Positions 1 to 7,865 of a stretch of 64,000 nucleotides of DNA are shown piece by piece. Made by a program: the position numbers and the translations under genes. Source of the DNA: Salinispora arenicola (lineage in GTDB: Bacteria; Actinomycetota; Actinomycetes; Mycobacteriales; Micromonosporaceae). The stretch lies in NCBI RefSeq assembly GCF_006716065.1, contig NZ_VFOL01000001.1, forward strand, positions 5,270,001 through 5,334,000, given 5' to 3'. How positions within the stretch are numbered: position 1 is the first letter of the stretch; each line of letters opens with the position of its first letter. The notes below the pieces were generated by a model. It did no database searches and was not told the origin of the DNA. It saw only the letters and a program-made list of their open reading frames with translations.

Positions 1-776
1 CCACCATGCGGATGATCTGCGGGTTGACGCCGCCGACCGCCGGCGCCGCAACAGTCGCCGGCCGGCCGTACCGGCAGCTACCCAACCCGGGGCGGGAGAT
101 CGGAGTGCTGCTCGACGCCTCGGCCCAGCACTCGGGGCGCACCGGGCGGGAGACGCTGACCCTGGCCGCCACGACGATGGGCGTGGATCGTCGCCGGGTC
201 GCCGCGGTGCTGGACCGGGTCGGGTTGAACGCGGTCGCCGCCGGGCGGCGGGTCGGGGCGTACTCGCTGGGGATGCGGCAGCGGCTCGGCCTCGCGCTGG
301 CGCTGCTGGGTGACCCCCGGGTGCTGATCCTCGACGAGCCGGCCAACGGCCTGGACCCGGAGGGCATCTTCTGGATGCGCGGCCTGCTGCGCGACTTCGC
401 CGACCGAGGCGGCACCGTGCTGCTGTCGTCGCACCTGCTGCGCGAGGTGGAGGCGGTCGCCGACCGGCTGGTGGTGATCGGCGGCGGCCAGATCGTCGCC
501 CAGGGCGGCAGGGACGAGTTGCTCGCCGACACGGGCACCCTGGTCCGAGCGCGGGACTCGCATGCCCTGCGGCTCACTCTGCAGCGGGCCGCACTGGACG
601 CCACCGCCGACACCAATGGCGGTTTCGTCGTGCACGCCGAGCCGGGCGTCGTGGGCCAGGCCGCCGCCGACGCCGGGGTGGTCCTCACCGAACTGCGGCC
701 CGCCGCCGGCGGCGGCCTCGAACAGCTCTTCCTCACCCTCACCGCGGGCGCCACCACGAAGGAGGCCGTCAAGTGA
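1..776 (+). CDS. ABC transporter ATP-binding protein (5' end outside window)
   Basis: ATPase subunit of an ABC-2 type exporter, powering transport by the permease encoded next. The window opens just after the Walker A loop: the first readable residues correspond to the stretch that normally follows it. Present are a signature-like motif YSLGMRQRLG (in place of LSGGQ), Walker B LILDEPANGLDP near residue 110, and the H-loop LLSSH. A short C-terminal domain follows. The gene overlaps the permease by 4 bases, so the two are probably translationally coupled. The substrate cannot be read from sequence; similar pairs export antibiotics or lantibiotics. The Walker A motif must lie upstream of the window, so this is a window truncation and not a broken gene. 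Confidence 0.93.
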   Translation, partial: TMRMICGLTPPTAGAATVAGRPYRQLPNPGREIGVLLDASAQHSGRTGRETLTLAATTMGVDRRRVAAVLDRVGLNAVAAGRRVGAYSLGMRQRLGLALALLGDPRVLILDEPANGLDPEGIFWMRGLLRDFADRGGTVLLSSHLLREVEAVADRLVVIGGGQIVAQGGRDELLADTGTLVRARDSHALRLTLQRAALDATADTNGGFVVHAEPGVVGQAAADAGVVLTELRPAAGGGLEQLFLTLTAGATTKEAVK

Positions 777-1558
777 TCATGACCGCCGAACCCACCACCG
801 AGTCGGGCCCCCGCGTCGCGGCCGTCAGGCCGTCCATCGCCCGACTGACCTCGATCGAGCTACGCAAGCTCACCGACACCCGGGCCGGCCGCTGGCTGCT
901 GGCCACCATCGGGCTGATCGCGGTCGCCATCGCCGTGGTGCAGCTGTTCGTGCTGGACGACGCGGAGCAGACCTTCACCGGCTTCCTCGCCCCGTCGCTG
1001 CTCCCGGTGGGCCTGCTGCTGCCGGTGGTCGGCATCCTGTCGATCACCTCGGAGTGGACGCAGCGCACCGCGCTGACCACGTACGCCCTGGTGCCACATC
1101 GGGAACGGGTGGTGCTGGCCAAGCTCGCGGCGGTGGTGCTGGCAGCACTCGCGTCGGTGTTGGTGAGCCTGGCCGTGGCCGCCGCCGGCACCCTCGCCGC
1201 CAAGGCCACCGGCGGAGCCGGAAGCTGGGACGGCGAGTGGGCATTGGTGCTGAACGCGGCCGTGATCCAACTGGTCAACGTACTGATGGGGGCCGCGTTC
1301 GGCCTGCTGCTGCTCAACACCCCGCTGGCGATCGTCGGCTATCTGCTGCTGCCGACGGTCTGGAGCATCCTCGCCACGATGATCTCGGCGCTGCAGGGCC
1401 CAGCCAACTGGCTCGACACCTCGGTCACCATGGAACCGCTCTACGGCAATGAGATGACCGCCGGGCAGTGGGGCCGGCTGGCGGTCTCGGTGCTGGTCTG
1501 GGTGGCCGTGCCCTTGGCCGCCGGTATGCTGCGGACCCTGCGGCGGGAGGTTTCCTAA
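773..1558 (+). CDS. ABC-2 type transporter permease
   Basis: Membrane partner of the preceding ATPase. About 261 residues, with a soluble N-terminus and six likely membrane segments: LLATIGLIAVAIAVVQLFVL, the FLAPSLLPVGLLLPVVGIL stretch, a VVLAALASVLVSLAVAAAG stretch, a segment around INLVNVLMGAAFGLLLL, one at LAIVGYLLLPTVWSIL, and a C-terminal one at LAVSVLVWVAVPLAAGML. The GTG start at 773 overlaps the upstream stop codon (GTGA); an in-frame ATG at 779 is an alternative. The length and topology fit the short single-domain ABC-2 permeases of actinomycetes. No dedicated promoter is visible, so it should be co-transcribed with the ATPase. Confidence 0.9.
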   Translation: MIMTAEPTTESGPRVAAVRPSIARLTSIELRKLTDTRAGRWLLATIGLIAVAIAVVQLFVLDDAEQTFTGFLAPSLLPVGLLLPVVGILSITSEWTQRTALTTYALVPHRERVVLAKLAAVVLAALASVLVSLAVAAAGTLAAKATGGAGSWDGEWALVLNAAVIQLVNVLMGAAFGLLLLNTPLAIVGYLLLPTVWSILATMISALQGPANWLDTSVTMEPLYGNEMTAGQWGRLAVSVLVWVAVPLAAGMLRTLRREVS

Positions 1559-1859
1559 TCGCGACGCCCGGCAACCCGGCGCCGCCACGGTAGTGAAGGG
1601 CGGCGCCGGAGCGCTGGCGGTGATGGGGTGGATCCCGCTGGCCGGATCCGGATGCTCGCCAACGGCGTCAGCGTCCCACCGCCTGGTACCACAGCCCTGC
1701 ATCGCATCCGGCCAAACGTGTCCGGCCTGCCCCGCCAACTGCCAGCACGTCTTGACGACAGCACTTCCTGCTTGCTGGGGAGGGGGTCAGAGTTACGCCT
1801 CGCACATCGCTACCCTTGGGGGCCGCGAACCGACGCCACGTCGGTTTAGTAATGATTGT
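1559..1859. other. intergenic region without a supported gene
   Basis: About 300 bases between the ABC permease and the secreted pseudoprotease. Open frames here look like chance readings of G/C-rich DNA. The last 50 bases before the next gene become more A/T-rich and end in the ribosome binding site GGAGGA at 1860-1865. A promoter for the secreted protein is expected here, but no convincing -35/-10 pair was identified. Confidence 0.5.
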
Positions 1860-1870
1860 GGAGGACAGAA

Positions 1871-4174
1871 TTGCGCAACGGGGTCATACGTACCGGCGTC
1901 GGCGCACTGTTAGCGGCTGGGTTGGTCGCTGGTACGCTGACCGGTGGCGCCGTATCTGCTGTCTCTGGCGCGGAAAGTGTCCCTGATGGCGGCTATTCAT
2001 TCACCGCCAAAGTCACCTTCGGTGAATTGCACAGTTGCACGGGCGCTCTGGTTGCCAGCCGCTGGATCGTCACCGCAAAGACCTGCTTCACTGAGGATGC
2101 GGCGGCACCCACCGAGGGCGCGCCCAGCCGTCCAACCAGCGTGCTGGTGGGGCGAACCAATCTCGCTGGCAGCACCGGTCACCGCCTCGCGGTGACCAAT
2201 CTCGTACCGCATCCGACCCGCAACGTCCTGTTGGCTGAGCTGTCGGCGCCGGTCGACGGTGTGACGCCGATGTCCTGGTCGAGTGCGGCGCCAACGGCGC
2301 AGGAAGTACTGCGGGTGACTGGTTACGGTCGCACCGCGACCGAGTGGGTGCCCGACCGTCTGCACACCGCCACCTTCACTGTTGCCGATGTGGCCGCAAC
2401 GACAATCGAGGTTACCGGCACCTCGGCCGCGGCAACGATCTGTAAGGGCGACGGTGGGGGGCCCGCGTTTCGTGAGACCGAGTCCAGTGTCGAACTCGTC
2501 GCGATCAACAACACCAGCTGGCAAGGTGGCTGCCTCGGCGAGACGGAAACCCGCACCGACGCCACCCAGACCCGCCTCGACGAGCTGGCTGACTGGTTCC
2601 GGGAGAGCACTCGCCTGCAGCCATACGCGCTGACCAACACGGTCGCCGGTGAGTTCACTGGAGACAGCCGCGACGATCTGATGGCCGTCGAGCCGGGTAC
2701 CGGGAAGTTGTGGCTCTACCCTGGCACCACCACCGACCGGCTTTGGGATGACCGGATCCAGGTCCGGCCAGACGTCACCTGGACCGACTATCGCGAACTG
2801 GTCGCTGGCCAGTTCGGCGGGGACGCCAACGAGGACCTACTCGCCATCGAGATCGCGACCGAAAAGCTCTGGCTGTTTCCGGGTGATGGCGCCGGTGGGC
2901 TTGGGCAGCGCGTGCAGGCCGGCAGCGGTTGGCAGGGCAAGATTGACTTGGTCGCCGGCCAGTTCAACCGGGACGGCCACGATGACATCGCGGCGATCGC
3001 GATCACCACAGAACAACTGCTGATGTGGCCAGGAAACGGCGCCGGCGGGTTCAGTAAATCCGTGCAGATCGGCAAGAAGTGGGGAAACCTCACCGAACTT
3101 GTCGCCGGCCGGTTCAACCGAGACGACTATGACGACATCGTGGGATTGACCAAAGACACCGGCGACCTCCGGATGTTTACCGGTAGCGCCGCCGGCGGAG
3201 CAGTCTGGGGTCCACAGAGCACGATTGCCGGGGGCGGTAGCGCCCTAGGGTCGCTCGCGGCCGGCAAGCTGAACCCGGACGGATACGATGATCTGATCGC
3301 CACCGAACATGACCAACTCTGGCTCTACCCCGGCACCGTTGCCGGCGGCCCGCTTGGCGAGCGCGTCACGCCGATTGGACGGGTTCCGGTGCTTCAGCCG
3401 CACGGCCTGCTGGAGGCGGTCACCGGCGAGTTCACCCGTGACCAGTACGCCGACCTGATCGGCGTCGAAAGGGGTACCGGCCGACTCTGGCTCTACCCGG
3501 GTACAGGTGCCGGGCTGTGGGCCCCCCGAGTCCAGGTGGGTATCGGCTGGACGGGGCTGCGGGATCTGACGGTGGGCCGATTCAACGAGGACAGCTACGA
3601 CGACCTACTCGCCATCAACTCCAGCACCGGCGACCTCTGGCTCTGGCCGGGTACAGCGAACGGCACCCAATGGGGCTACAAGGGCACTGATCCAGTCGGA
3701 TGGGGGTGGCAAGGATTCGAGCAGCTCACCACTGGCCGTTTCAACGACGACGCGTACGACGACCTCGTGGCCGTACACAAAAGCACCGGCAAGCTGCGTA
3801 TGTGGCCGGGTCGGGGCAACGCCACCTGGGGAACGAGCGTCGAGCTCGACACCTCGGACTGGAACACACTTAGCGCCCTGGCGCGAGGCCAGTTCAATGA
3901 CGACTCGTACGACGACTTGGTGGCTGTGGAGGAGGCTACCGGCAAACTATGGTTGTATCCGGGAAGAGCCGGCGGGGGCTTCAGCGATCGGGTCGAGGTC
4001 GCAAGCGGCGGCTGGGCCGGTCGCGACGAACTCGCCTCGATCCGATTTGACCAGGACGGGTACGACGATCTGATCGTGGGCGAGGCGGCCAGTGGGCAGG
4101 TGTGGCTCTACCTCGGGCGCATGACGGGCGGCCCGAAGTGGGGTGACCCGACCGAGTTCGGGCCGGTCTCCTGA
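1871..4174 (+). CDS. secreted trypsin-fold pseudoprotease with ten FG-GAP repeats
   Basis: Exported protein of about 767 residues. The TTG start at 1871 is chosen because GGAGGA lies 5 bases upstream; a TTG at 1856 precedes that site. A signal peptide covers roughly residues 1-34. Residues 40-230 form a chymotrypsin-like domain, but every catalytic position is substituted: the His position reads TAKTC (Thr71), the Asp position RNVLLAEL (Asn118), and the nucleophile motif GDGGGP has Gly195 for Ser. Paired cysteines are retained. Residues 240-767 carry ten FG-GAP/VCBS repeats of the form GxFxxDxYDDLxAV...LWLYPG, which in this family build a calcium-binding beta-propeller. The likely role is extracellular binding or adhesion, not proteolysis. 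Similar catalytically degenerate trypsin/FG-GAP proteins exist in Streptomyces (recalled, not searched). A hairpin follows the gene. Confidence 0.88.
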   Translation: MRNGVIRTGVGALLAAGLVAGTLTGGAVSAVSGAESVPDGGYSFTAKVTFGELHSCTGALVASRWIVTAKTCFTEDAAAPTEGAPSRPTSVLVGRTNLAGSTGHRLAVTNLVPHPTRNVLLAELSAPVDGVTPMSWSSAAPTAQEVLRVTGYGRTATEWVPDRLHTATFTVADVAATTIEVTGTSAAATICKGDGGGPAFRETESSVELVAINNTSWQGGCLGETETRTDATQTRLDELADWFRESTRLQPYALTNTVAGEFTGDSRDDLMAVEPGTGKLWLYPGTTTDRLWDDRIQVRPDVTWTDYRELVAGQFGGDANEDLLAIEIATEKLWLFPGDGAGGLGQRVQAGSGWQGKIDLVAGQFNRDGHDDIAAIAITTEQLLMWPGNGAGGFSKSVQIGKKWGNLTELVAGRFNRDDYDDIVGLTKDTGDLRMFTGSAAGGAVWGPQSTIAGGGSALGSLAAGKLNPDGYDDLIATEHDQLWLYPGTVAGGPLGERVTPIGRVPVLQPHGLLEAVTGEFTRDQYADLIGVERGTGRLWLYPGTGAGLWAPRVQVGIGWTGLRDLTVGRFNEDSYDDLLAINSSTGDLWLWPGTANGTQWGYKGTDPVGWGWQGFEQLTTGRFNDDAYDDLVAVHKSTGKLRMWPGRGNATWGTSVELDTSDWNTLSALARGQFNDDSYDDLVAVEEATGKLWLYPGRAGGGFSDRVEVASGGWAGRDELASIRFDQDGYDDLIVGEAASGQVWLYLGRMTGGPKWGDPTEFGPVS

Positions 4175-4191
4175 CCTACGTGGCCTGATGC

Positions 4192-4212
4192 AGCCCCGCC
4201 GTCAGCGGGGCT
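4192..4212 (+). terminator. hairpin after the pseudoprotease gene
   Basis: Perfect 8-bp stem AGCCCCGC / GCGGGGCT with a five-base loop, starting 18 bases after the stop codon. There is no T-run, which is common for actinomycete terminators. Confidence 0.6.
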
Positions 4213-4797
4213 CGGGCCTGTCGGCTCCACCGGAGGGTACTGAATCAGATCGTTGCCGAATGGGTGTTGCCTCCCGGGTCTGCTCGCAGCGGCGACGCGG
4301 GAGGTGCACCTGTTAGGGCGGTGTCATCTTCATCGGAGACTTGGTACGGCAGCTGCTGTGTGAGATGTCGCTGCTCAGATGGGGTTGGATGAAAGTGGGC
4401 ACGGCACGAGCACCTTCTGTGGACACCGTGTGAATCTCAGCGGTGGCCACAGGTGACGACGTAGACGCCGGTGTCCCGGTGGTGTGGGCTGCCGCGGCCC
4501 AGGCAGCACACCGCCCTGTCGACTTCCGGCCCTGGTGGTGGGGGGTCGACCGCGGCGAGTTGTTGCCCGTTGCCCCGGTCATCAGTGGCCTCTGTTCAGC
4601 CACCATTGCAGGCCCTCGGTCGGCCGGTCGGGTCCCCCTGGCTTGCGGCTCGCGTTCGGCATCGCAGTCGACGGACGATCGTCCCGGACCCGCTTGGGTA
4701 GCGGCGGTGGTGGCAAGTGACAACGCCAGGATCGGGGCACGCATGACAAGGACATGCCTTCCAGTTGTCGGGCGAACGAGGGTGGTGGCACCCGGTC
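4213..4797. other. no gene recognised
   Basis: About 585 bases between the pseudoprotease terminator and the small-gene pair on the minus strand. Open frames on both strands are arginine/proline-rich and overlap each other. None has a recognisable motif, ribosome binding site or family resemblance. It may hold decayed sequence from the adjacent accessory region. Confidence 0.5.
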
Positions 4798-5028
4798 TCA
4801 CCGCCGACCCAGAACGTGCCCGGGTGGCGTCCAACTGCCCTGCCCCACCGAGGTCAGGTAGTCGTACGCGTAGACGGTGGGCGGGCACGGCCACCCACAT
4901 CCACAGACCGGACACCGGTCCACCCGGAGCCAGTGTTCGACAATGATCCGCCGAGCGGACACGATCATTCGGTTGCGCAGTTGTACCGCCGACAGGCCGA
5001 TCGGGTTGGGTCGGACAGGGGTGGCCAT
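4798..5028 (-). CDS. small cysteine-motif protein, copy 1
   Basis: A 76-residue protein of unknown function. It contains CPVCGCGWPC near residues 39-48, which looks like half of a zinc ribbon, preceded by a helical, basic segment (LRNRMIVSARRIIVEHW). The ATG at 5028 overlaps by one base the TGA of the upstream small gene (TGATG). A paralogue of the same length lies at 15323-15553, and both copies sit behind a paralogue of the same upstream partner. Conservation of the pair and of codon structure argues that both are real genes. The product could bind metal or nucleic acid. It was not assigned to a named family. Confidence 0.7.
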   Translation of the reverse strand: MATPVRPNPIGLSAVQLRNRMIVSARRIIVEHWLRVDRCPVCGCGWPCPPTVYAYDYLTSVGQGSWTPPGHVLGRR

Positions 5029-5261
5029 CACCGCTGACAGGTCCGCTGCCGGGCAGGTTGTGCCACCAACGGCCGCGGGTCAAGGATCAGCGTCGGCTGC
5101 TCCCACAGTGGGCGGTACGCGCCGGCCCGCGCCGCGTACACGGTGGCCGGGCCGGTCGCGTCCACACGTGCGGCACGGCGGCGTCTGCGTCGCCCGGTTC
5201 TGGGCGGTACGGGTGCGGGCTGACCGGTCGTTCGCCGCCAGGCGTTGCGGATGGTCGTCAC
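5028..5261 (-). CDS. small basic protein, copy 1
   Basis: A 77-residue, arginine-rich protein of unknown function. The GTG at 5261 is preceded by a strong GGAGGTGA. The conserved part begins near residue 31 with ARVDATGPATVYAARAGAYRP and runs to the end. It matches the shorter 58-residue protein at 15553-15729 almost position by position, so the N-terminal 20-odd residues are specific to this copy. It overlaps the next gene by one base, implying coupled translation. It lies 90 bases downstream of the Scr1-type regulator on the same strand and may be part of that transcription unit. Confidence 0.65.
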   Translation of the reverse strand: MTTIRNAWRRTTGQPAPVPPRTGRRRRRRAARVDATGPATVYAARAGAYRPLWEQPTLILDPRPLVAQPARQRTCQR

Positions 5262-5350
5262 GGTTCACCTCCGTCAGCAGGACAATTCCGCGCGGTCAGA
5301 AGGCTACGAACCGTGCACGTTGATGCTCAACAATGTTGCGACTTGTTGCG

Positions 5351-6202
5351 TCATCCGAGCTGGGACAGCACGCCGACAATCAACGCGCGTGCGGGAGCCC
5401 CGTACAGGGCGCTTGACTGTAGATGCTCGAACATCTTTCCGTACAGGTCGATCTCCTGAGACCGGGTGACCTCAAGGCTTGCCGTGGGCGTCTCCAGCGC
5501 AACGAGCGAGTTGTCGAACATCCAGAAGCCAGCGGACGCTACTGCCGGCCGTTCGATCATCATCGGGATGATCCCGACCGAGACGTTCGGCAACGACATC
5601 ACCGCGAGTAGTCGGTTGAGCTGCCCGGCCTGGGTATCCGCCGAGCCGAACCACGTTCGCAGTGCCTGTTCCTCCAGGACGACGACGAACCGCTTACCCC
5701 GCTGGTAGATGACCCGCTGGCGTTCCATGCGGACCGCCAGGGCCTCGTCGAGGTCGTTGGGAGCCGAGAGAATGCCGATCCAGAACGACAGCATGGCGGC
5801 GGCGTAATCGGCGGTCTGGAACAGGCCGGGAATGACGTTGTGCTCGTAGATGCGGAACTGGGTGGTCTGCTCGTACCGCGCCACCGTGTGCGCTCCGAGT
5901 ACCCGTTTCACGCCCGCGCGGGCCTGCCGCCGGAACTCCAGGTAGGCGGATTCAACCGCTCGCAAGGTGGCGATCAGGTCGGGAGCCTGGTCGTCCGCGC
6001 CGCACGCCGCGCACCAGGAACGGATGTCACTGTCGGTTGGGGGCTGCACGCCGTGTTCGATCTTGCTGATGCGGGTGAAGTGCTGGCCGGTGGCTGCGGC
6101 GAGCGCCCGCCCGGTGAGCCCCGCGTCCCTGCGGAGTTCACGCAGGCGGATACCCAACGCCGCTTGTGCCTGCTGAGCGGCACTAGGCGGGTTGGTAGCC
6201 AT
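5351..6202 (-). CDS. helix-turn-helix regulator of the Scr1 (DUF5753) family
   Basis: DNA-binding protein of about 283 residues. Residues 15-70 hold an XRE-type helix-turn-helix (LGIRLRELRRDAGLTGRALAAATGQHFTRISKIEHG). Residues 90-280 are the DUF5753 domain, with the typical YEHNVIPGLFQTADYA and RMERQRVIY stretches. The ATG at 6202 is chosen because the protein then begins just before the HTH; the frame is open further upstream. The gene overlaps the DUF6879 gene by about 20 bases and is third in a three-gene operon. Scr1-family proteins are described as antitoxin-like regulators that pair with small partner proteins. Here the likely partner is DUF6879 and not DUF397. Confidence 0.88.
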   Translation of the reverse strand: MATNPPSAAQQAQAALGIRLRELRRDAGLTGRALAAATGQHFTRISKIEHGVQPPTDSDIRSWCAACGADDQAPDLIATLRAVESAYLEFRRQARAGVKRVLGAHTVARYEQTTQFRIYEHNVIPGLFQTADYAAAMLSFWIGILSAPNDLDEALAVRMERQRVIYQRGKRFVVVLEEQALRTWFGSADTQAGQLNRLLAVMSLPNVSVGIIPMMIERPAVASAGFWMFDNSLVALETPTASLEVTRSQEIDLYGKMFEHLQSSALYGAPARALIVGVLSQLG

Positions 6203-6701
6203 GGTGCGGTACGGCCACCTTCCACACGGCGGCAAACGCCGAGCGACATAGCTCAATGTCCGCTGGGTCGGTTGATGTCTCGTAGGCGGCGTTGAGTCCG
6301 TTGCCGCTGTAGATCAGGAAGACCACGAGGTGATCATCGAACAGGTAGAAGTCGTTACCGGGGATGCCGATTGACGACACGAGGCGTCGGGGAACCCATC
6401 GAATGTCCTCGCCGGCGTCGACCATTGGGTGCGCGATGCTGTACGACCAGCGCTGATAGTCGCTGAGGGGCTCGGAGACGATTCGTGCCCGGCGGGCTGT
6501 CCTGCCGGCCGCCACATGCTGGCGCAGGATCGCACACCAGTCGTCCAACCAGGCGAGGTCATCGGATTCCCCAGCCAACCATTTGGCCATGTACGGCAAC
6601 TCGACTGACGTGCCGTAGGAGTCCCGGGCTTCCAGATGGCTCGACTGGTGCTCGAAGCTTCGCAGCAAGCGATCGAACTCATCGCTACTGATCGAGGTCA
6701 T
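6183..6701 (-). CDS. DUF6879 family protein
   Basis: A 172-residue protein, start ATG at 6701, overlapping the upstream gene by 4 bases (ATGA). Features typical of DUF6879 are visible: an N-terminal FDRLLRSFEHQSSHLEARDSY segment, a central RRARIVSEPLSDYQRWSY motif, and a FYLFDDHLVVFL core strand pair. The function is unknown. In actinomycetes the family is encoded beside Scr1/DUF5753 regulators, so it is probably a partner or modulator of the regulator downstream. No signal peptide or membrane segment is seen. Confidence 0.82.
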   Translation of the reverse strand: MTSISSDEFDRLLRSFEHQSSHLEARDSYGTSVELPYMAKWLAGESDDLAWLDDWCAILRQHVAAGRTARRARIVSEPLSDYQRWSYSIAHPMVDAGEDIRWVPRRLVSSIGIPGNDFYLFDDHLVVFLIYSGNGLNAAYETSTDPADIELCRSAFAAVWKVAVPHHGYQPA

Positions 6702-6901
6702 GGTTCCTGCCTGAAAAACTGGAGCATCCGGTCCGGGATCTCCACGCACGCTTCTCCTTCCGGGATATCCATCTGCCCCAACACGCCCGGGTCCTCAACG
6801 ATCCACCCCTGGACGATCCAGCTTCCCCGGTCGGTGCGGTACACGGTGGGCGAGCCTGTGGGATTCGACTTCGGATCCTTACCCACGAACGTTAAGCGCA
6901 T
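6698..6901 (-). CDS. small conserved protein heading the Scr1/DUF6879 operon
   Basis: A 67-residue protein of unknown function with a strong start: ATG at 6901 behind AGGGGAC. It is rich in beta-strand-like segments (SPTVYRTDRGSWIVQGW and EACVEIPDRMLQFF). Proteins of this appearance are commonly encoded first in Scr1-type operons (family recollection, not searched). The stop overlaps the next start by 4 bases. The promoter for the whole operon should lie in 6902-7000. Confidence 0.72.
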   Translation of the reverse strand: MRLTFVGKDPKSNPTGSPTVYRTDRGSWIVQGWIVEDPGVLGQMDIPEGEACVEIPDRMLQFFRQEP

Positions 6902-7194
6902 GATCGTCCCCTGTCATGCTCGTCGCGAAGAGTTGCGGCCTTGCCAGCGTGGTTGCAGCCCCGCCTTGGCGTCAAGAGCTACGACAGCATCCCGAGCCGC
7001 CCGGCGGATGCCACTATCGACAGCACCCCCACCCGCCGCCTGCCCGCGTGACGTTTGTTTCGGCACATGCCCCTACCACAGAATCATGGGTTGGGACAGG
7101 TCTGCACTGTCCGTTAGGTAGTAGCGGACAGTCAGAATGCCAGCGGACGTCAATAACATTCATTGACATACTTTGCCGATTGTGAATTTATACA
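6902..7194. other. intergenic region with a possible sigma-70-like promoter
   Basis: About 290 bases without a supported gene. The left part must carry the promoter of the minus-strand Scr1 operon. At 7163-7168 there is TTGACA, followed after 18 bases by TTTATA (7187-7192) in an A/T-rich stretch; this resembles a plus-strand promoter reading into the hairpin repeat at 7195. No intact gene follows immediately, so this may be a leftover of a lost gene. Confidence 0.35.
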
Positions 7195-7271
7195 AGGCGA
7201 CTCATCACCTCCGTTCCCGGATAAGAAGGGGGCCGGTCGGACGACTCCGACCGCCCCCTCACCTGCCTATA
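7195..7271 (+). repeat. hairpin-containing dispersed repeat, copy A
   Basis: A 77-bp sequence with a diverged copy at 18843-18920 (roughly 80 percent identical by eye, one gap). Both begin AGGCGACTCAT and end CTCACCTGCCTATA. Its centre is a terminator-like hairpin (7228-7258): GGGGGC and GGTCGGA on the left pair with TCCGACC and GCCCCC on the right, with one bulged C and a CGAC loop. In copy B the first bases are the end of a gene, so copy A is probably the 3' end and terminator of a lost relative of that gene. Confidence 0.7.
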
Positions 7272-7272
7272 C

Positions 7273-7668
7273 AGCGAATTCGGCGCTTCCGCATTCATTG
7301 AGGCGACTCGACCAGCTCGCGTCGGCCGCACCGTCACCGCCACGACCGGCTCCCGGCCCAGCGGTGGTGTTCCCCTGCCGGCCGGGCACTACTTCGGCCC
7401 ACACCGGGACGGAAGCAGGTCGGTGTCGGGCTACTACCACCACCGGTTCAGGGGCAAGACCGACCGGCAGTGGTTGACCGCCTGGACCAGACAGTTGGTC
7501 CGCCGAGGCTGGCCCGCCGATACCTACGCAAGGCCCGGTAGCGACGGGCTCTACGGTCCCGAGTACCGGGAGCTCGTCAAGGCGTTCCAGGCCGACCAGG
7601 GCCTCACCCGGGACGGGCTGCTGGGCCGTAAGCCGTGGGACGCCGTGTACCGCAATCCGATCCGATAG
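7273..7668 (+). pseudogene. 5'-truncated phage lysin-like gene (peptidoglycan-binding domain)
   Basis: The clear part is an 81-residue peptidoglycan-binding domain (GTG at 7423): RQWLTAWTRQLVRRGW, then DGLYGPEYRELVKAFQADQGLTRDGLLGRKPW, typical of the PG_binding_1 fold at the C-terminus of actinophage endolysins. The reading frame stays open upstream to about 7225 and encodes lysin-like sequence (PLPAGHYFGPH), yet no start codon exists there. The gene has therefore probably lost its 5' catalytic half, with the break near the hairpin repeat at 7195-7271. It could still be translated from 7423 as a lone binding domain. It sits 16 bases before a small phage-type membrane protein gene, the usual order of a lysis cassette. 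Confidence 0.6.
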
Positions 7669-7775
7669 CCCCGGGAATGCACGGTGGAGACGCTGCTCTA
7701 CATCTCGGCGGTGATCGCCGCTGTCGGCGCCGCTGAGGTACTCCGCCGCGCCAGTCGAGGGGCGCTGGTCGCCGG

Positions 7776-7865
7776 CCGGAAGGTGTCCCGGCTTGTCGAC
7801 GACATGCTCGGCGAACCAACCCGGCCCGGTCTACCCGACGGCCACCACGGGATCATGACCCGCGT
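7776..7865. repeat. left 90-bp target duplication of the IS1634-like element
   Basis: Directly abuts the left inverted repeat of the IS. It matches 9633-9722 at 87 of 90 positions with no gaps. The differences are TT/CC around 7793 and A/C in the GAACCAACCC stretch. Confidence 0.85.

Noticed and set aside
4313..5083. Long minus-strand frame across the small-gene pair
   Set aside because: It runs in another frame than the two conserved small genes, has no recognisable motif, and its paralogous region at 15.3 kb does not keep the frame open.
7195..7271. Attachment site (attL) matching the tRNA-Val end
   Set aside because: The repeat stops 8 bases before the tRNA in the right copy, and no tRNA 3' end occurs in the left copy. 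It is better explained as a gene end with its terminator.
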